Below, one piece after another: positions 6,939 to 15,578 of a DNA stretch of 32,478 nucleotides. Below the pieces are notes generated by a model. The model was not told the origin of the DNA. It saw only the letters and a list, made by a program, of their open reading frames with translations, and ran no database searches. The position numbers and the translations under genes were made by a program. Each line of letters begins with the position of its first letter. Position 1 is the first letter of the stretch. Source of the stretch: Candidatus Aegiribacteria sp. (GTDB taxonomy: Bacteria; Fermentibacterota; Fermentibacteria; Fermentibacterales; JCC-6); assembly GCA_030613065.1 (NCBI GenBank), contig JAUWMQ010000018.1, positions 1 through 32,478 of the forward strand, written 5' to 3'.

Positions 6939-9386
6939 TTATACGTTTAAAAGTTCCATAGGCGTAACCAGCTCCATGCTCACGCCGAAATCCTTGCTGT
7001 AGTATTGCATATCCAAATGCCAAATTTCGCTAACATCATATGTCTGAAACAGGGCTTTTTCATCATGGAGTTTTTGGATCATATAGGGGAAAATATTTAC
7101 AGAATACTGCTGGGCGGATTTTAAAAGTGCCCTTTCCTCATTCAAAGATATCTTGGCTGAAAGTTTTGCAATGATCGATTTTGCCTCTTCATTGAAAGGC
7201 ACAATAATTGCTTCTGTTGGCGCATCGATCACACGGAAATATTTCCCAGCAGTCTTGAATGATTGCCTCAAGTATAAAGAGGGACTTCCGTGTTTTCTTT
7301 TATGTTCGTCAACAGATTGCTGATTTGTTGATAACAGGGATAGCAAATCATCATCACGTCCCAGAATATTCCTGGCAATTGGATAGCTCATTTCATACGC
7401 TCTTTTGTAAAAATAGTACTTATAAAATCGCTCCATAGCTTTGTGGCCGATAATATCGTTATGGAAGTAAGCGGGATTCTGCTTGTACTCATCAAGTATA
7501 CGTAATGTCACATCTTGAGCTATCCTGATTTCGGGCAATTTGTCGAGATTTTCATTTCGAAGATTGATGATTTCCACTATTCCCAAGTCGTTATGTCGAC
7601 CGTTGCGATTACAGCGTCCTGCCGCCTGAGCTATAGAATCCAAGCCTGCCAAACAACGAATGACTGCGCCAAAATCTACGTCTACCCCTGCTTCAATCAA
7701 CTGTGTGCTGATGCAGACAATGGGTTTAGAATCCGATGGATCAAGGCATTCAAGCATTTTTCCTAATATTTCTTTCCGATGCTTGGGACACATATTTGTA
7801 CTGAGATGAAATACTTTTTCTGTTAGGCTATTGCAGAATTCATATAAACGTTTCGCATTTGTTTTTGTATTTGTAACGACAAGTACACTTCCCTTGTCAT
7901 GTAAAAGTACTTTTACACGTTCACTCAACTCTTCTTCCGTCCATCCCTTGCTTTTTTGGCAATCTAGCACCTTCACCCGCTTTAGCGCATTAAAAAGTGG
8001 AGGATAATCCACAATTTCCATAGCATCAGAATACGGCACAGCACCTTTAGACGGTTCAACACCATGCAGAAGCGGCTGGGTTGCCGTACAAAAAACAACA
8101 GTTGTTGAGCAAAAATTGGTCAAGAAATTGATTGCGTTGTTAAAGAGGTGAACGGTTTTGATTGGCAGTGTCTGGATTTCATCAAAAATTATAACAGATT
8201 TTGCAAGTTGATGCATACGACGCACATTGCGTGTTCCGCCTCCGAAAAGCGTTTCCAGAAATTGGACGGACGTGGTGAATACGATAGGGGCATCCCAATT
8301 CTCAGACAGAATAGACAGAATACGATTTCGATATGTATCTTTTTCAGGCACAAGATTTGAGTGGTACTCCAAAACAATATCCTTGGATATGCTATCAAAT
8401 ATTTTAGCCACTTTTGATGCATTCTGATCAATTATCGAGGTATATGGAATAACATAGATAATGCGTTCAAGTTCATGTTCTTTTGCATGGTGGAGGGCAA
8501 ACCGAAGGCTGGAGAATGTTTTACCGCCGCCTGTCGGAACTGTTAAATAGTATAGTCCCTGTTTATCACTTGCCCGTTGCCTGCAAGACGATGAAATCTC
8601 ACTTCTTTTCTTATCAATCTCACTTACAACTTCAAAGGATATTTGTTCAAAACAATATATCAGCTTTTGCCAATCCGGATAATTCCCAAGATAACGCAAT
8701 TTTGCATCGTCCGGATTTTCGAAATTGGCTGTGCTTAATCGGTCCGCATCCACTAAACTACTGAAAAGGAAGCGAAGAAGAAGTCCTTTCAAGAATTGTC
8801 GTACAGGATCGCTGAAAAGTTCGTGCATTTGGCTTATCATCCTTCTTAATTGTTTAAGTCGGTCCTCGGATTTGATAAGTTCAGTTATGTGTTCTGAAAT
8901 TGCAGGGTCAATTTTTTCTTGGACTTCACAATAATGCGTTTTGCTTAAATCCTTATTCAATCTCGCCGAAAATTTGTCTTCACCAGAGATATCGAACACA
9001 TCAATTAAACCGGAATGATGTGATAGAACGCATAAAGATACTATTTCAGCACTCAGCTTGTTGATCTTGACTGTATCTTTTAAGGCCTCGTATATCCATT
9101 GGGCTCCAGCAGTGGAGTGGTCGATTTTACCTCTTAATCTCTCTGCATCTACATAGTATTTATCACCCGGACGAAGTATTCCAACTGAGGATTTTATGTA
9201 ACATTGAAATTCAAAACTGTATTTTCCCAAATCATGAAGGAGTCCTAACAATTCTCCGAGAAGATCCAGTCCGATTTTACCAGCGAATTTTTTTGCAAAT
9301 AAAGAAGTCTCAACTAAATGCGTTATAACGCTATGATTAGCAGAGTCGACATTGCGATAATGTGCCAGATAGGACGTGGATGTCAT
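6939..9386 (-). CDS. cas3: Cas3 nuclease-helicase (complete)
   Basis: Cas3 unwinds and shreds target DNA after recruitment by Cascade. The 815-residue protein has an N-terminal HD nuclease: H23, H51-D52 in LLHDLGK, H90 in DHSTAGA, H123-H124 and D213 in SSLVDADRL. A superfamily 2 helicase follows, with Walker A TVPTGGGKT (282-290), DEIQ (402-405), CTATQPLL and the motif V/VI stretch ending QAAGRCNRNGR. All key motifs are intact. The ATG at 9386 has only a weak AAG-type ribosome site. It begins 20 bases after an HD-only Cas3 fragment whose sequence is quite different, suggesting that this copy came from another lineage. Confidence 0.95.
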   Translation of the reverse strand: MTSTSYLAHYRNVDSANHSVITHLVETSLFAKKFAGKIGLDLLGELLGLLHDLGKYSFEFQCYIKSSVGILRPGDKYYVDAERLRGKIDHSTAGAQWIYEALKDTVKINKLSAEIVSLCVLSHHSGLIDVFDISGEDKFSARLNKDLSKTHYCEVQEKIDPAISEHITELIKSEDRLKQLRRMISQMHELFSDPVRQFLKGLLLRFLFSSLVDADRLSTANFENPDDAKLRYLGNYPDWQKLIYCFEQISFEVVSEIDKKRSEISSSCRQRASDKQGLYYLTVPTGGGKTFSSLRFALHHAKEHELERIIYVIPYTSIIDQNASKVAKIFDSISKDIVLEYHSNLVPEKDTYRNRILSILSENWDAPIVFTTSVQFLETLFGGGTRNVRRMHQLAKSVIIFDEIQTLPIKTVHLFNNAINFLTNFCSTTVVFCTATQPLLHGVEPSKGAVPYSDAMEIVDYPPLFNALKRVKVLDCQKSKGWTEEELSERVKVLLHDKGSVLVVTNTKTNAKRLYEFCNSLTEKVFHLSTNMCPKHRKEILGKMLECLDPSDSKPIVCISTQLIEAGVDVDFGAVIRCLAGLDSIAQAAGRCNRNGRHNDLGIVEIINLRNENLDKLPEIRIAQDVTLRILDEYKQNPAYFHNDIIGHKAMERFYKYYFYKRAYEMSYPIARNILGRDDDLLSLLSTNQQSVDEHKRKHGSPSLYLRQSFKTAGKYFRVIDAPTEAIIVPFNEEAKSIIAKLSAKISLNEERALLKSAQQYSVNIFPYMIQKLHDEKALFQTYDVSEIWHLDMQYYSKDFGVSMELVTPMELLNV

Positions 9387-9406
9387 CTTAATTTGCTCAT
9401 TTCAAC

Positions 9407-10072
9407 TCATACCACACTCTCCGAACTCGCAAGAGTAGGCAGAAGGATGATATGATGCAAACAGTGTATTGATGGAAAATAATATTGATCCCTGATGTCC
9501 GCCGCATTCCTACTTTTGGATGTTTCCGTATAGAGATAGTCAGCATCCACCAGACAGGAAAAAAGCATCCGGACAAAAAACTGTAATTGAAAGCCAAACC
9601 TTTCAATATCAGAGGGAAAAGGCCAACCGTCAGGAAACTTAGGAGTAATAACCGGAACCTGAACCGTAGGATGATCTTTCCGCAGTCGTGATTCCAATGC
9701 CGATGCAGAAGAATCACTCCAGTTCGGCAAGCCACCATGATGCCCAGCTATGCAGTAAGCCAACAACTTCCCGGCTTCTTTTGAATGCTCATACAGCAAC
9801 TGCGCACCAACATTGGCATGGGATGGATGCCCAACATAATAATTGGAAAATTCATCTATTACACCGTTAGCTTTTCGTAGGAAAGCCTGCCATGGAAGGG
9901 TTCCCTTACCGAGATCATGATTATCACCTAGTATTTGCGCCCAGCATTTTGCATTAAACACTCCTGCAAACCCTGTCGCTAACTTCGCAACGGAACTTAA
10001 GTGTTCTTCAAGAGGTTGCCATTTCTCAGGCGGTTGATTTTCCAGGCTGTGCGCGTAAAATCTGCGGCTCAT
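9407..10072 (-). CDS. HD-domain-only Cas3 (Cas3''-like), possibly a truncated older cas3
   Basis: The 221-residue product matches the N-terminal HD nuclease of type I-C Cas3. It opens FYAHSLENQPPEKWQPLEEHL, then has NHDLGK (H52-D53), SHANVGA (H85), AGHHGG (H111-H112) and SCLVDADYL (D176). Every expected metal ligand is visible. The frame stops about where the helicase would begin, and no helicase motif follows before the complete cas3 20 bases on. It is the first gene of the operon with an AGGTGA-type ribosome site. It may be the remnant of an ancestral cas3 replaced by recombination, or a functional stand-alone HD nuclease. The intact ligands argue against long-term decay. Confidence 0.8.
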   Translation of the reverse strand: MSRRFYAHSLENQPPEKWQPLEEHLSSVAKLATGFAGVFNAKCWAQILGDNHDLGKGTLPWQAFLRKANGVIDEFSNYYVGHPSHANVGAQLLYEHSKEAGKLLAYCIAGHHGGLPNWSDSSASALESRLRKDHPTVQVPVITPKFPDGWPFPSDIERFGFQLQFFVRMLFSCLVDADYLYTETSKSRNAADIRDQYYFPSIHCLHHIILLPTLASSESVV

Positions 10073-10344
10073 TTATCACCTATATTTTCTATTGAAATAA
10101 AGATGTTTTATGAACACTATAATATATTTGATGCTGCAACAAGGTTGAGTTTTCCGCGAACCTGTTTACTTATATGGTGCATTTATTCAAATATATTTCG
10201 CTCTATTCTTCTATTCCCTGATATAGAAGCAATAACGATCAGCGCGAACCCATTACAAATATCCATTCGTGATTTCACACATCCATTAATTCAACTCGAC
10301 AGTTTCATCAATTCGTTCCGAGGGGATTTAAACAAAGGATTGTA
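10073..10344. promoter_or_regulatory. Intergenic region upstream of the cas operon
   Basis: These 272 A+T-rich bases lie between the stop of the large GNAT gene and the first cas gene. The minus strand has a weak promoter candidate: TTGTTG (10142-10137), a 15-base spacer and TATAGT (10121-10116). A plus-strand open frame crosses the region but shows no recognisable protein features. I see nothing else here. Confidence 0.35.
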
Positions 10345-13323
10345 TCAGGGTTTATCGGTCAGCTGTGCTCTGAAAATCCGGGAAAGAGCTTCTTCCTCCT
10401 CGCAGTTCCCGAAGATCCAGAAAACCTCTATCTCCCGTTTTCGGTCATTGGTGTTGAAAAAGGCTATATGACACCCACTGTCCGCATAATCCTCAGCGAA
10501 AAGTATACCTTCACTAACGGAATGCGCTTCGATGAAACCCTTTCCCGGAGTCTCCACCCGGCCCCAGCGACCGGTATCGAACCACGCCCCGGCATGCTCC
10601 CTGCCCTGCTTCAGCAGAGGCTCGCTCTGCGCTGTAAGAATCACCTTGTCATGCTCTCCTCCAGGAGTAAGAAATCCCCTTACATCGAATTCACCACTAA
10701 GGTAGACCCCGCGCATGGCTTCCGGGCAGAACCAGGTTTTCAGAAGTGGTACATCCGGCAGCATGGAGACTCTCCATGTAAGATGCATCGAACCGAACTT
10801 CTTGTGATCCACGATCCAGTTCATCTCCCAGCCTTTTTCAGGCAGACCGGCGGTGATGGTCGAAAATTCCTTCCAGCTGCAGTCGACTATATCGAGTTTA
10901 AAGGGTTTATTCCTTCTGTCCGTAATTCTGGGGTGGATGCCTCCGAACCAGGGTTTTTCCCAGGCGAAATCGGAGGGTCCCGGATGGGAAGACATGAGAT
11001 ATTCAACTCCGTCCAGGCGCAGACTGTACACATGTCCGAACTCCGAAGGATCGATCAGAGCCTTCAGCCTGGCATTTGATATTGCGAGAATTCCGTCCTT
11101 TTCGGTAAGCTCGGCAGCAGGTGCGCTGCCGCTGATAATTCTCACGGGATAAACAAGTTCCCTGCCTGCGATACCAAGCGAAATCTCTGCGGCACCCGAT
11201 TCAGGAACCGCTGCCTTAATGAATCTGCCGCTGCTTACCGTGCCTTCTGCTTCAAGGGATTCTCCTATGGTTATGGTTCCTTTGCGTTTTCCAAGGAGGT
11301 TGTGAGAAAGTTTCAGTTCGCAGCCTTCCCCCATTACAGGCTCGATGTTGTGATCGAAGAAACCTGTCCTTTCAAGAGCAGGGCCGGTATTCCAGCCCAG
11401 GATCCTCGCATCACTGAGCAGGTCTTTCATATCTCCTCTTGAAAGAAGCACTCTGAATGGAGGAGAGTGCTTTCTTTCCCCCGGAGTAATTAATATGTCT
11501 TCGGTTTCTGGTCTGCCATACTGCAGCTTCTTCCACAAGGGGAACCAGGCCATGAGGGTACTTTTGCGGCTGGATAGCGCAAGCCAGGGGGCAGCAAGCA
11601 CTGCCGTGTCCCTGGGGTAATCTTCCGAAGCATCCGGAATCTGGTTGTACACCTCCGGGCAGTCGAAAAGACCTTCTTTCAGCGGAATAATCCTTCTTCC
11701 GGCAAAAAAGGGCATACCTCCGCCCCATCTTGCCGCGAAGCGGACCTTCTGGTCTGAAGAAGACTCGTTGAGAACGCAGCTGCTTACTTCCGCGAAACCC
11801 GCGGGATCAATTCTGTACCTGATCTCATGAGTAAGCCCGGGTCTTGAAGGCCAGATTGATGCAGCATAAATTTCATTATCTCTGATGGAAATGTCGTACA
11901 GCTGGTGAGGAAGGTCGGAATTCCAGTACGGCGGCCCCGCGGACATTCCTATGTATGCAGACACCTGTTCCATGTCATTTTCACCCGGTATCCATATGGT
12001 TCCCATCGCTCCAGTCCTGGATACTCCCAGAGTGATATCCTTTCCTGCTATAACAGCTGTTTTCCGGGTAAGGGCAGCTTCGGGGGCACCTGTGAAGGAA
12101 CCGCAGATAAGGATGATCTTTTCCATCGCTCCCGCTTTTCCGTCATGGAGCAGGATTAACCCCAATTCGTTCAAACCGCTTGAAAGGTCGGGCAGGTGAA
12201 TGCGTATCTGCTGGAAAATGCAGTCTTCCAGCGGGTAAGTCTCGTTCAGATAAATCTCTCCGCCAAGACTTGCCTTCAGTCCGAAGGAATCCGATTCAGC
12301 CAGATTTTTAATGTCCAGAGTCAGTTCCTTCTGTCCGGGCGCGATTCTGCGTACCGGCGGCGAGAGAATAGAAACAGGTTCCTCAGCTCTTATACCTATT
12401 CCGATCTCAAGTGGATTGTCACCGGGTAGAACGGTGGATACCCTCGGGGATCTGTCACTGTCGGGAACAGGTACTTCCACGGGTTCCGGAATGACATCGA
12501 AGCCCATTGAGGCCTCTTGAAGCGTCAGCGATTCTGGCGCAGTAAGGTATTTATGCGATTCTATCTGCAGTTCCTGCGGAAGGGAATTTCCCCGGATACT
12601 GACCCTGACAGCCTTTCCGTAAAAGAATTTTTCACCTTCTCTTCTTACTGAGACAGACCGTTCAGTGGTTTCCAGCGATGAGAGTATCCTTCCCCTTCGG
12701 TCGAATTCAGCCCTGAAGCTGTTATCTCCGATTCTGAACAGGTAATTGAAAACTTCCCGCCCCGTTCCTGTTCTCTGCTCATCAGGCTCAACTTCCAGTT
12801 CCCGGATGAAGCAGTCGTACCAGTCCTTGTCCCCCAGGAAATTCCTGAATTCGGTCCTTCCAAGAAGGAAAGGCATGTAATTCTGCATATAGACCATACT
12901 GTCAGGCACCCAGAAGAACCCTGTCTTCTTGTAAAGGGGCATTGCCTTGAGGTTTGCAGGCCATGTGTGCAGGTCTATCCTGTAATATCCATCTTCGGCT
13001 GTTCTTTTTACCGCATCCAGCAGGAGTTTCTTGCCCAGTTTCCTGCCATGAAGGTCGGATACCACATTCAGCAGAGCAACATATGCTGCATCAGCCTCTC
13101 CACCGTAGGGGGTTGTCCGGCAGTAGCCCACAACTCTGTCACCCTCCATTGCAAGCACAGTGTACAGCTTGCCTGAAGAATTCTCTTCCATCTCAATGCT
13201 ATCTGCAGTGAATTCGGATGCTCCAAGAAATCCAGGAGGCCAGCCCTCTCTGCTCTCGGACCACATTCGGGCAACGCCTTCGGCATGGAGCTTCGTATAT
13301 ATTTCAAAGCATATTTCTTCCAT
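10345..13323 (-). CDS. Large GNAT N-acetyltransferase fusion protein
   Basis: The 992-residue protein starts with a GNAT acetyltransferase of about 150 residues. VALLNVVSDLHGRKLGKKLL carries the R-x-x-G-x-type acetyl-CoA loop, and LYKKTGFFWVPDS is the usual final strand. The remaining ~840 residues are unfamiliar and appear mostly beta. One stretch near 740-800 (LDGVEYLMSSHPG, then WFGGIHPRITDRR) resembles galactose-mutarotase-like beta-sandwich domains, which would hint at carbohydrate binding. There is no signal peptide, so it is probably cytoplasmic. Substrate is unknown. The gene stands alone, with 126 bases to the upstream PRPP-synthetase-like gene. Confidence 0.8.
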   Translation of the reverse strand: MEEICFEIYTKLHAEGVARMWSESREGWPPGFLGASEFTADSIEMEENSSGKLYTVLAMEGDRVVGYCRTTPYGGEADAAYVALLNVVSDLHGRKLGKKLLLDAVKRTAEDGYYRIDLHTWPANLKAMPLYKKTGFFWVPDSMVYMQNYMPFLLGRTEFRNFLGDKDWYDCFIRELEVEPDEQRTGTGREVFNYLFRIGDNSFRAEFDRRGRILSSLETTERSVSVRREGEKFFYGKAVRVSIRGNSLPQELQIESHKYLTAPESLTLQEASMGFDVIPEPVEVPVPDSDRSPRVSTVLPGDNPLEIGIGIRAEEPVSILSPPVRRIAPGQKELTLDIKNLAESDSFGLKASLGGEIYLNETYPLEDCIFQQIRIHLPDLSSGLNELGLILLHDGKAGAMEKIILICGSFTGAPEAALTRKTAVIAGKDITLGVSRTGAMGTIWIPGENDMEQVSAYIGMSAGPPYWNSDLPHQLYDISIRDNEIYAASIWPSRPGLTHEIRYRIDPAGFAEVSSCVLNESSSDQKVRFAARWGGGMPFFAGRRIIPLKEGLFDCPEVYNQIPDASEDYPRDTAVLAAPWLALSSRKSTLMAWFPLWKKLQYGRPETEDILITPGERKHSPPFRVLLSRGDMKDLLSDARILGWNTGPALERTGFFDHNIEPVMGEGCELKLSHNLLGKRKGTITIGESLEAEGTVSSGRFIKAAVPESGAAEISLGIAGRELVYPVRIISGSAPAAELTEKDGILAISNARLKALIDPSEFGHVYSLRLDGVEYLMSSHPGPSDFAWEKPWFGGIHPRITDRRNKPFKLDIVDCSWKEFSTITAGLPEKGWEMNWIVDHKKFGSMHLTWRVSMLPDVPLLKTWFCPEAMRGVYLSGEFDVRGFLTPGGEHDKVILTAQSEPLLKQGREHAGAWFDTGRWGRVETPGKGFIEAHSVSEGILFAEDYADSGCHIAFFNTNDRKREIEVFWIFGNCEEEEALSRIFRAQLTDKP

Positions 13324-13449
13324 GTAAATCTCTTCCCATTTATGCGGGTTACATTCTGCATTGACACTCTATGAAGGAATCGCTTGATATTTAGATACAC
13401 CCGGTTATCAGGGGTGCCGCTTATTTAGTATCGAGTCATCCTATGACCG

Positions 13450-14490
13450 CTATTTTCCGAGGAATAGTGAACTCAAGCTCTTTCCTTCGTGGGTACGTTT
13501 GATAGCCTCAGCAAATATCCTTGCGACGGATAAGGTTTCTATTTTTGTGACAGGTCCACCTATGACTTTTTCAGCGGCCTCAGTATCGAACTCGACCGTA
13601 TCAGTGACGTAAAGCTTTGTCATGGGGCTGTCCTCTATCCTCCGGACGGCATTGCACGATAGAATCCCGTGGGTAACGAAAGCGTAGACCTCTTTCGCTC
13701 CCCGCTCCATGGCTATTTCCGCGCACATTATCAGGCTTTTGCCTGAAAGGGTCTCATCATCGTTCATGATGACAGTTCTGCCGGAGAGGTCATCTATACC
13801 CTCGACTGTTTTTATGTGCGGCGTTTCGCTGTCGTCTACCCTGACCTTCTTGACGTAGCCGGTTTGAATATCCGGGGATCGACCGGCTTCCCTCAGGGAA
13901 CGGCCCACATGCATCGCCAGGAAATCGTTGTTCATTATGCTGCCCGAATCGGGAGCTACGAAAGCGAGGTTATCCGAACCGAAGGAGACGATCTTGTCAA
14001 CAAATACTTCATCCGCGTGAAGCTGGTCAACCGGGATGCCACTGAAACCCTGGCTCTGGGGGCAGTGCAGGGTCATGGTTAGAACCCTGTTGGCCCGAAC
14101 CGATTCCAGCATGTCGAAAATCATCTTTGCTGTTATCGCAATCCTGGGTTTATCCTTCTTGTCGCTTCTTGCGTAGGGAAAATAGGGCGTTACCGCAGTA
14201 ATTCTGCCGACGCTGTCCTTGAGGGCGTATATCATCTGCAGCAGCTCCAAAATGTCGCCGGAAACGGTGCCGAAGGCCAGATCTCTGTCCTGAAAGATAG
14301 ACCTTTCTCCAGACTGTATTACGAATACATCCTTCTCGCGAACAGTCTCTCCAACAAAATTCACCATAAGATTACCGTTTGAGAACTGAATGAAATCCAC
14401 AGGTTCAGGCTCTATACCTAGAATCTCACATATACGGAATCCAAGCGTCTGGCTGGCTCGACCGCAGCAAATGGCTATATTGCCGAACAT
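13450..14490 (-). CDS. Divergent ribose-phosphate pyrophosphokinase (PRPP synthetase) family protein
   Basis: PRPP synthetases transfer pyrophosphate from ATP to ribose-5-phosphate. The 346-residue protein shows the family's FSNGN (usually FSDGE), TPYFPYARSDKK and LHCPQSQGFSGIPVDQLHA segments, giving a clear assignment. The PRPP-binding loop is altered: the usual DDxxxTGGT reads NDDETLSGKS (about 242-251), and the mid-protein PD.GG region reads APDSGSIMNND. It could therefore be an enzyme with changed activity or a regulatory paralogue. A GGGGAGGGG ribosome site precedes the ATG. A weak hairpin, CACCC/GGGTG near 13,399-13,417, lies downstream. The symbol prs is withheld because of the altered loop. 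Confidence 0.82.
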   Translation of the reverse strand: MFGNIAICCGRASQTLGFRICEILGIEPEPVDFIQFSNGNLMVNFVGETVREKDVFVIQSGERSIFQDRDLAFGTVSGDILELLQMIYALKDSVGRITAVTPYFPYARSDKKDKPRIAITAKMIFDMLESVRANRVLTMTLHCPQSQGFSGIPVDQLHADEVFVDKIVSFGSDNLAFVAPDSGSIMNNDFLAMHVGRSLREAGRSPDIQTGYVKKVRVDDSETPHIKTVEGIDDLSGRTVIMNDDETLSGKSLIMCAEIAMERGAKEVYAFVTHGILSCNAVRRIEDSPMTKLYVTDTVEFDTEAAEKVIGGPVTKIETLSVARIFAEAIKRTHEGKSLSSLFLGK

Positions 14491-14515
14491 TAAATCCCCT
14501 CCCCTTTGCAGGAAA

Positions 14516-14977
14516 TCATATAGCTAGTAACGTTTCCCAGTTTTCGTCTACAGTTCCTAAAAGAAGGTTGAGCATCACCGCAAAGGATTCGTATCCGAGT
14601 CCATCTTCCGTGGAAAATGTGTACATGGCTGATACATCTCCTGATTCGGGATCAATTGCGAATTTGACCCATGTATTTTCCCAGTTAAGCTGCGCGATTA
14701 CTTCGAGCGCCGTCGTTCTTTCGGCTCCGGACTCCGGTACTATACCGGGGGTTAGAGCTACAAGAAGGCATCCTTCCATTTCCGTGTCAGCAAGAATGTA
14801 CATATAAGGGATTTGAGATCCCTCTTCTGTATCGGCAAGAAGCATGAACTCGTTCTCAACTCTTTCGTAGACCAGATCTTCACCTATCTGATCAAGGTAT
14901 CCTGTAATTATATCACCATTTATCTCTGCGAAAGAAACAGTTGTCATTACCGATAAAATAAGGATTACGATCTTCAA
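14516..14977 (-). CDS. Exported YbjN-like protein
   Basis: The 153-residue product begins with a short signal peptide (MKIVILILSVMTTVSFA). The mature part follows the YbjN / type III chaperone-like pattern: EFMLLAD, then EVIAQLNWENTWVKFAIDPESGDV, then a final helix ending LLLGTVDENWE. YbjN domains are small adaptor-like folds without known catalytic residues, and the role here is unknown. It sits 25 bases upstream of the PRPP-synthetase-like gene in the same direction, so they may be co-transcribed. The region to the next, divergent gene (14,978-15,145) presumably holds promoters both ways; a minus-strand TATAAT lies at 15,026-15,021. Confidence 0.6.
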   Translation of the reverse strand: MKIVILILSVMTTVSFAEINGDIITGYLDQIGEDLVYERVENEFMLLADTEEGSQIPYMYILADTEMEGCLLVALTPGIVPESGAERTTALEVIAQLNWENTWVKFAIDPESGDVSAMYTFSTEDGLGYESFAVMLNLLLGTVDENWETLLAI

Positions 14978-15145
14978 ACTAATACCTCCATGCCCAGGTT
15001 ATGCATACAAAACAAAGACCATTATATTATGATCATTGAAAGAGCTTTCGGGAAGTGTTTCAACTTAAGCCGTTTAATAATTGATTGATTGAATCTCCCG
15101 CTGTGAAGCAGCAGGATTAGCATATTGAGAATAACTGGAGGCGGC

Positions 15146-15544
15146 ATGGATCGCAAAACAAGAATTCTGATTGGGAAACCCGGCCTGGACGGGCATGATC
15201 GTGGAGCCAAGTATATAGCGAGAGCCCTGAGGGATGCCGGTATGGAAGTTATTTATACCGGAATACGTCAGACACCTGAAGCGATCGCCAACGCAGCCAT
15301 TCAGGAAGATGTTGACTTCGTAGGCCTCTCCCTTCTTTCCGGAGCCCATAATCACCTCTTCCCTGAAGTAGCCAGGCTTCTTAAGGAGAAGGGTGGATCG
15401 GATATAATCCTTTTCGGTGGCGGTGTTATCCCGGAGGAAGATATTCCCGGACTTAATAAGGCGGGGTTCAAAACCATATTCGCGCCGGGAACCTCTGCAG
15501 CCGAAGTTGTGAATTTCATTGAGCAGGAAATCCAGACTCGCTGA
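15146..15544 (+). CDS. B12-binding small subunit of methylmalonyl-CoA mutase
   Basis: This 132-residue protein is the stand-alone cobalamin domain of a split methylmalonyl-CoA mutase, which interconverts succinyl-CoA and (R)-methylmalonyl-CoA. The motif [11 protein letters not shown] contains D15-x-H17-x-x-G20, in which His17 is the lower cobalt ligand. [12 protein letters not shown] and ILFGGGVIP complete the Rossmann-like fold. The ATG at 15,146 follows a GGAGG with 4 intervening bases. The large catalytic subunit is not in this window. First gene of the operon that continues through meaB and the decarboxylase subunits. Confidence 0.92.
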   Translation: MDRKTRILIGKPGLDGHDRGAKYIARALRDAGMEVIYTGIRQTPEAIANAAIQEDVDFVGLSLLSGAHNHLFPEVARLLKEKGGSDIILFGGGVIPEEDIPGLNKAGFKTIFAPGTSAAEVVNFIEQEIQTR

Positions 15545-15578
15545 ACCAGCAGCAGAATTCACCAGGCCGGAGGTAGAC

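Noticed and set aside
10001-10471. Plus-strand open frame of 156 codons upstream of the cas operon
   Set aside because: It runs antisense through the ends of two real genes, has no ribosome site and shows no protein family pattern.
14978-15145. Cobalamin riboswitch ahead of the B12-dependent mutase operon
   Set aside because: The gap is short and I could find no B12-box-like GCCACTG or the expected long structured leader.
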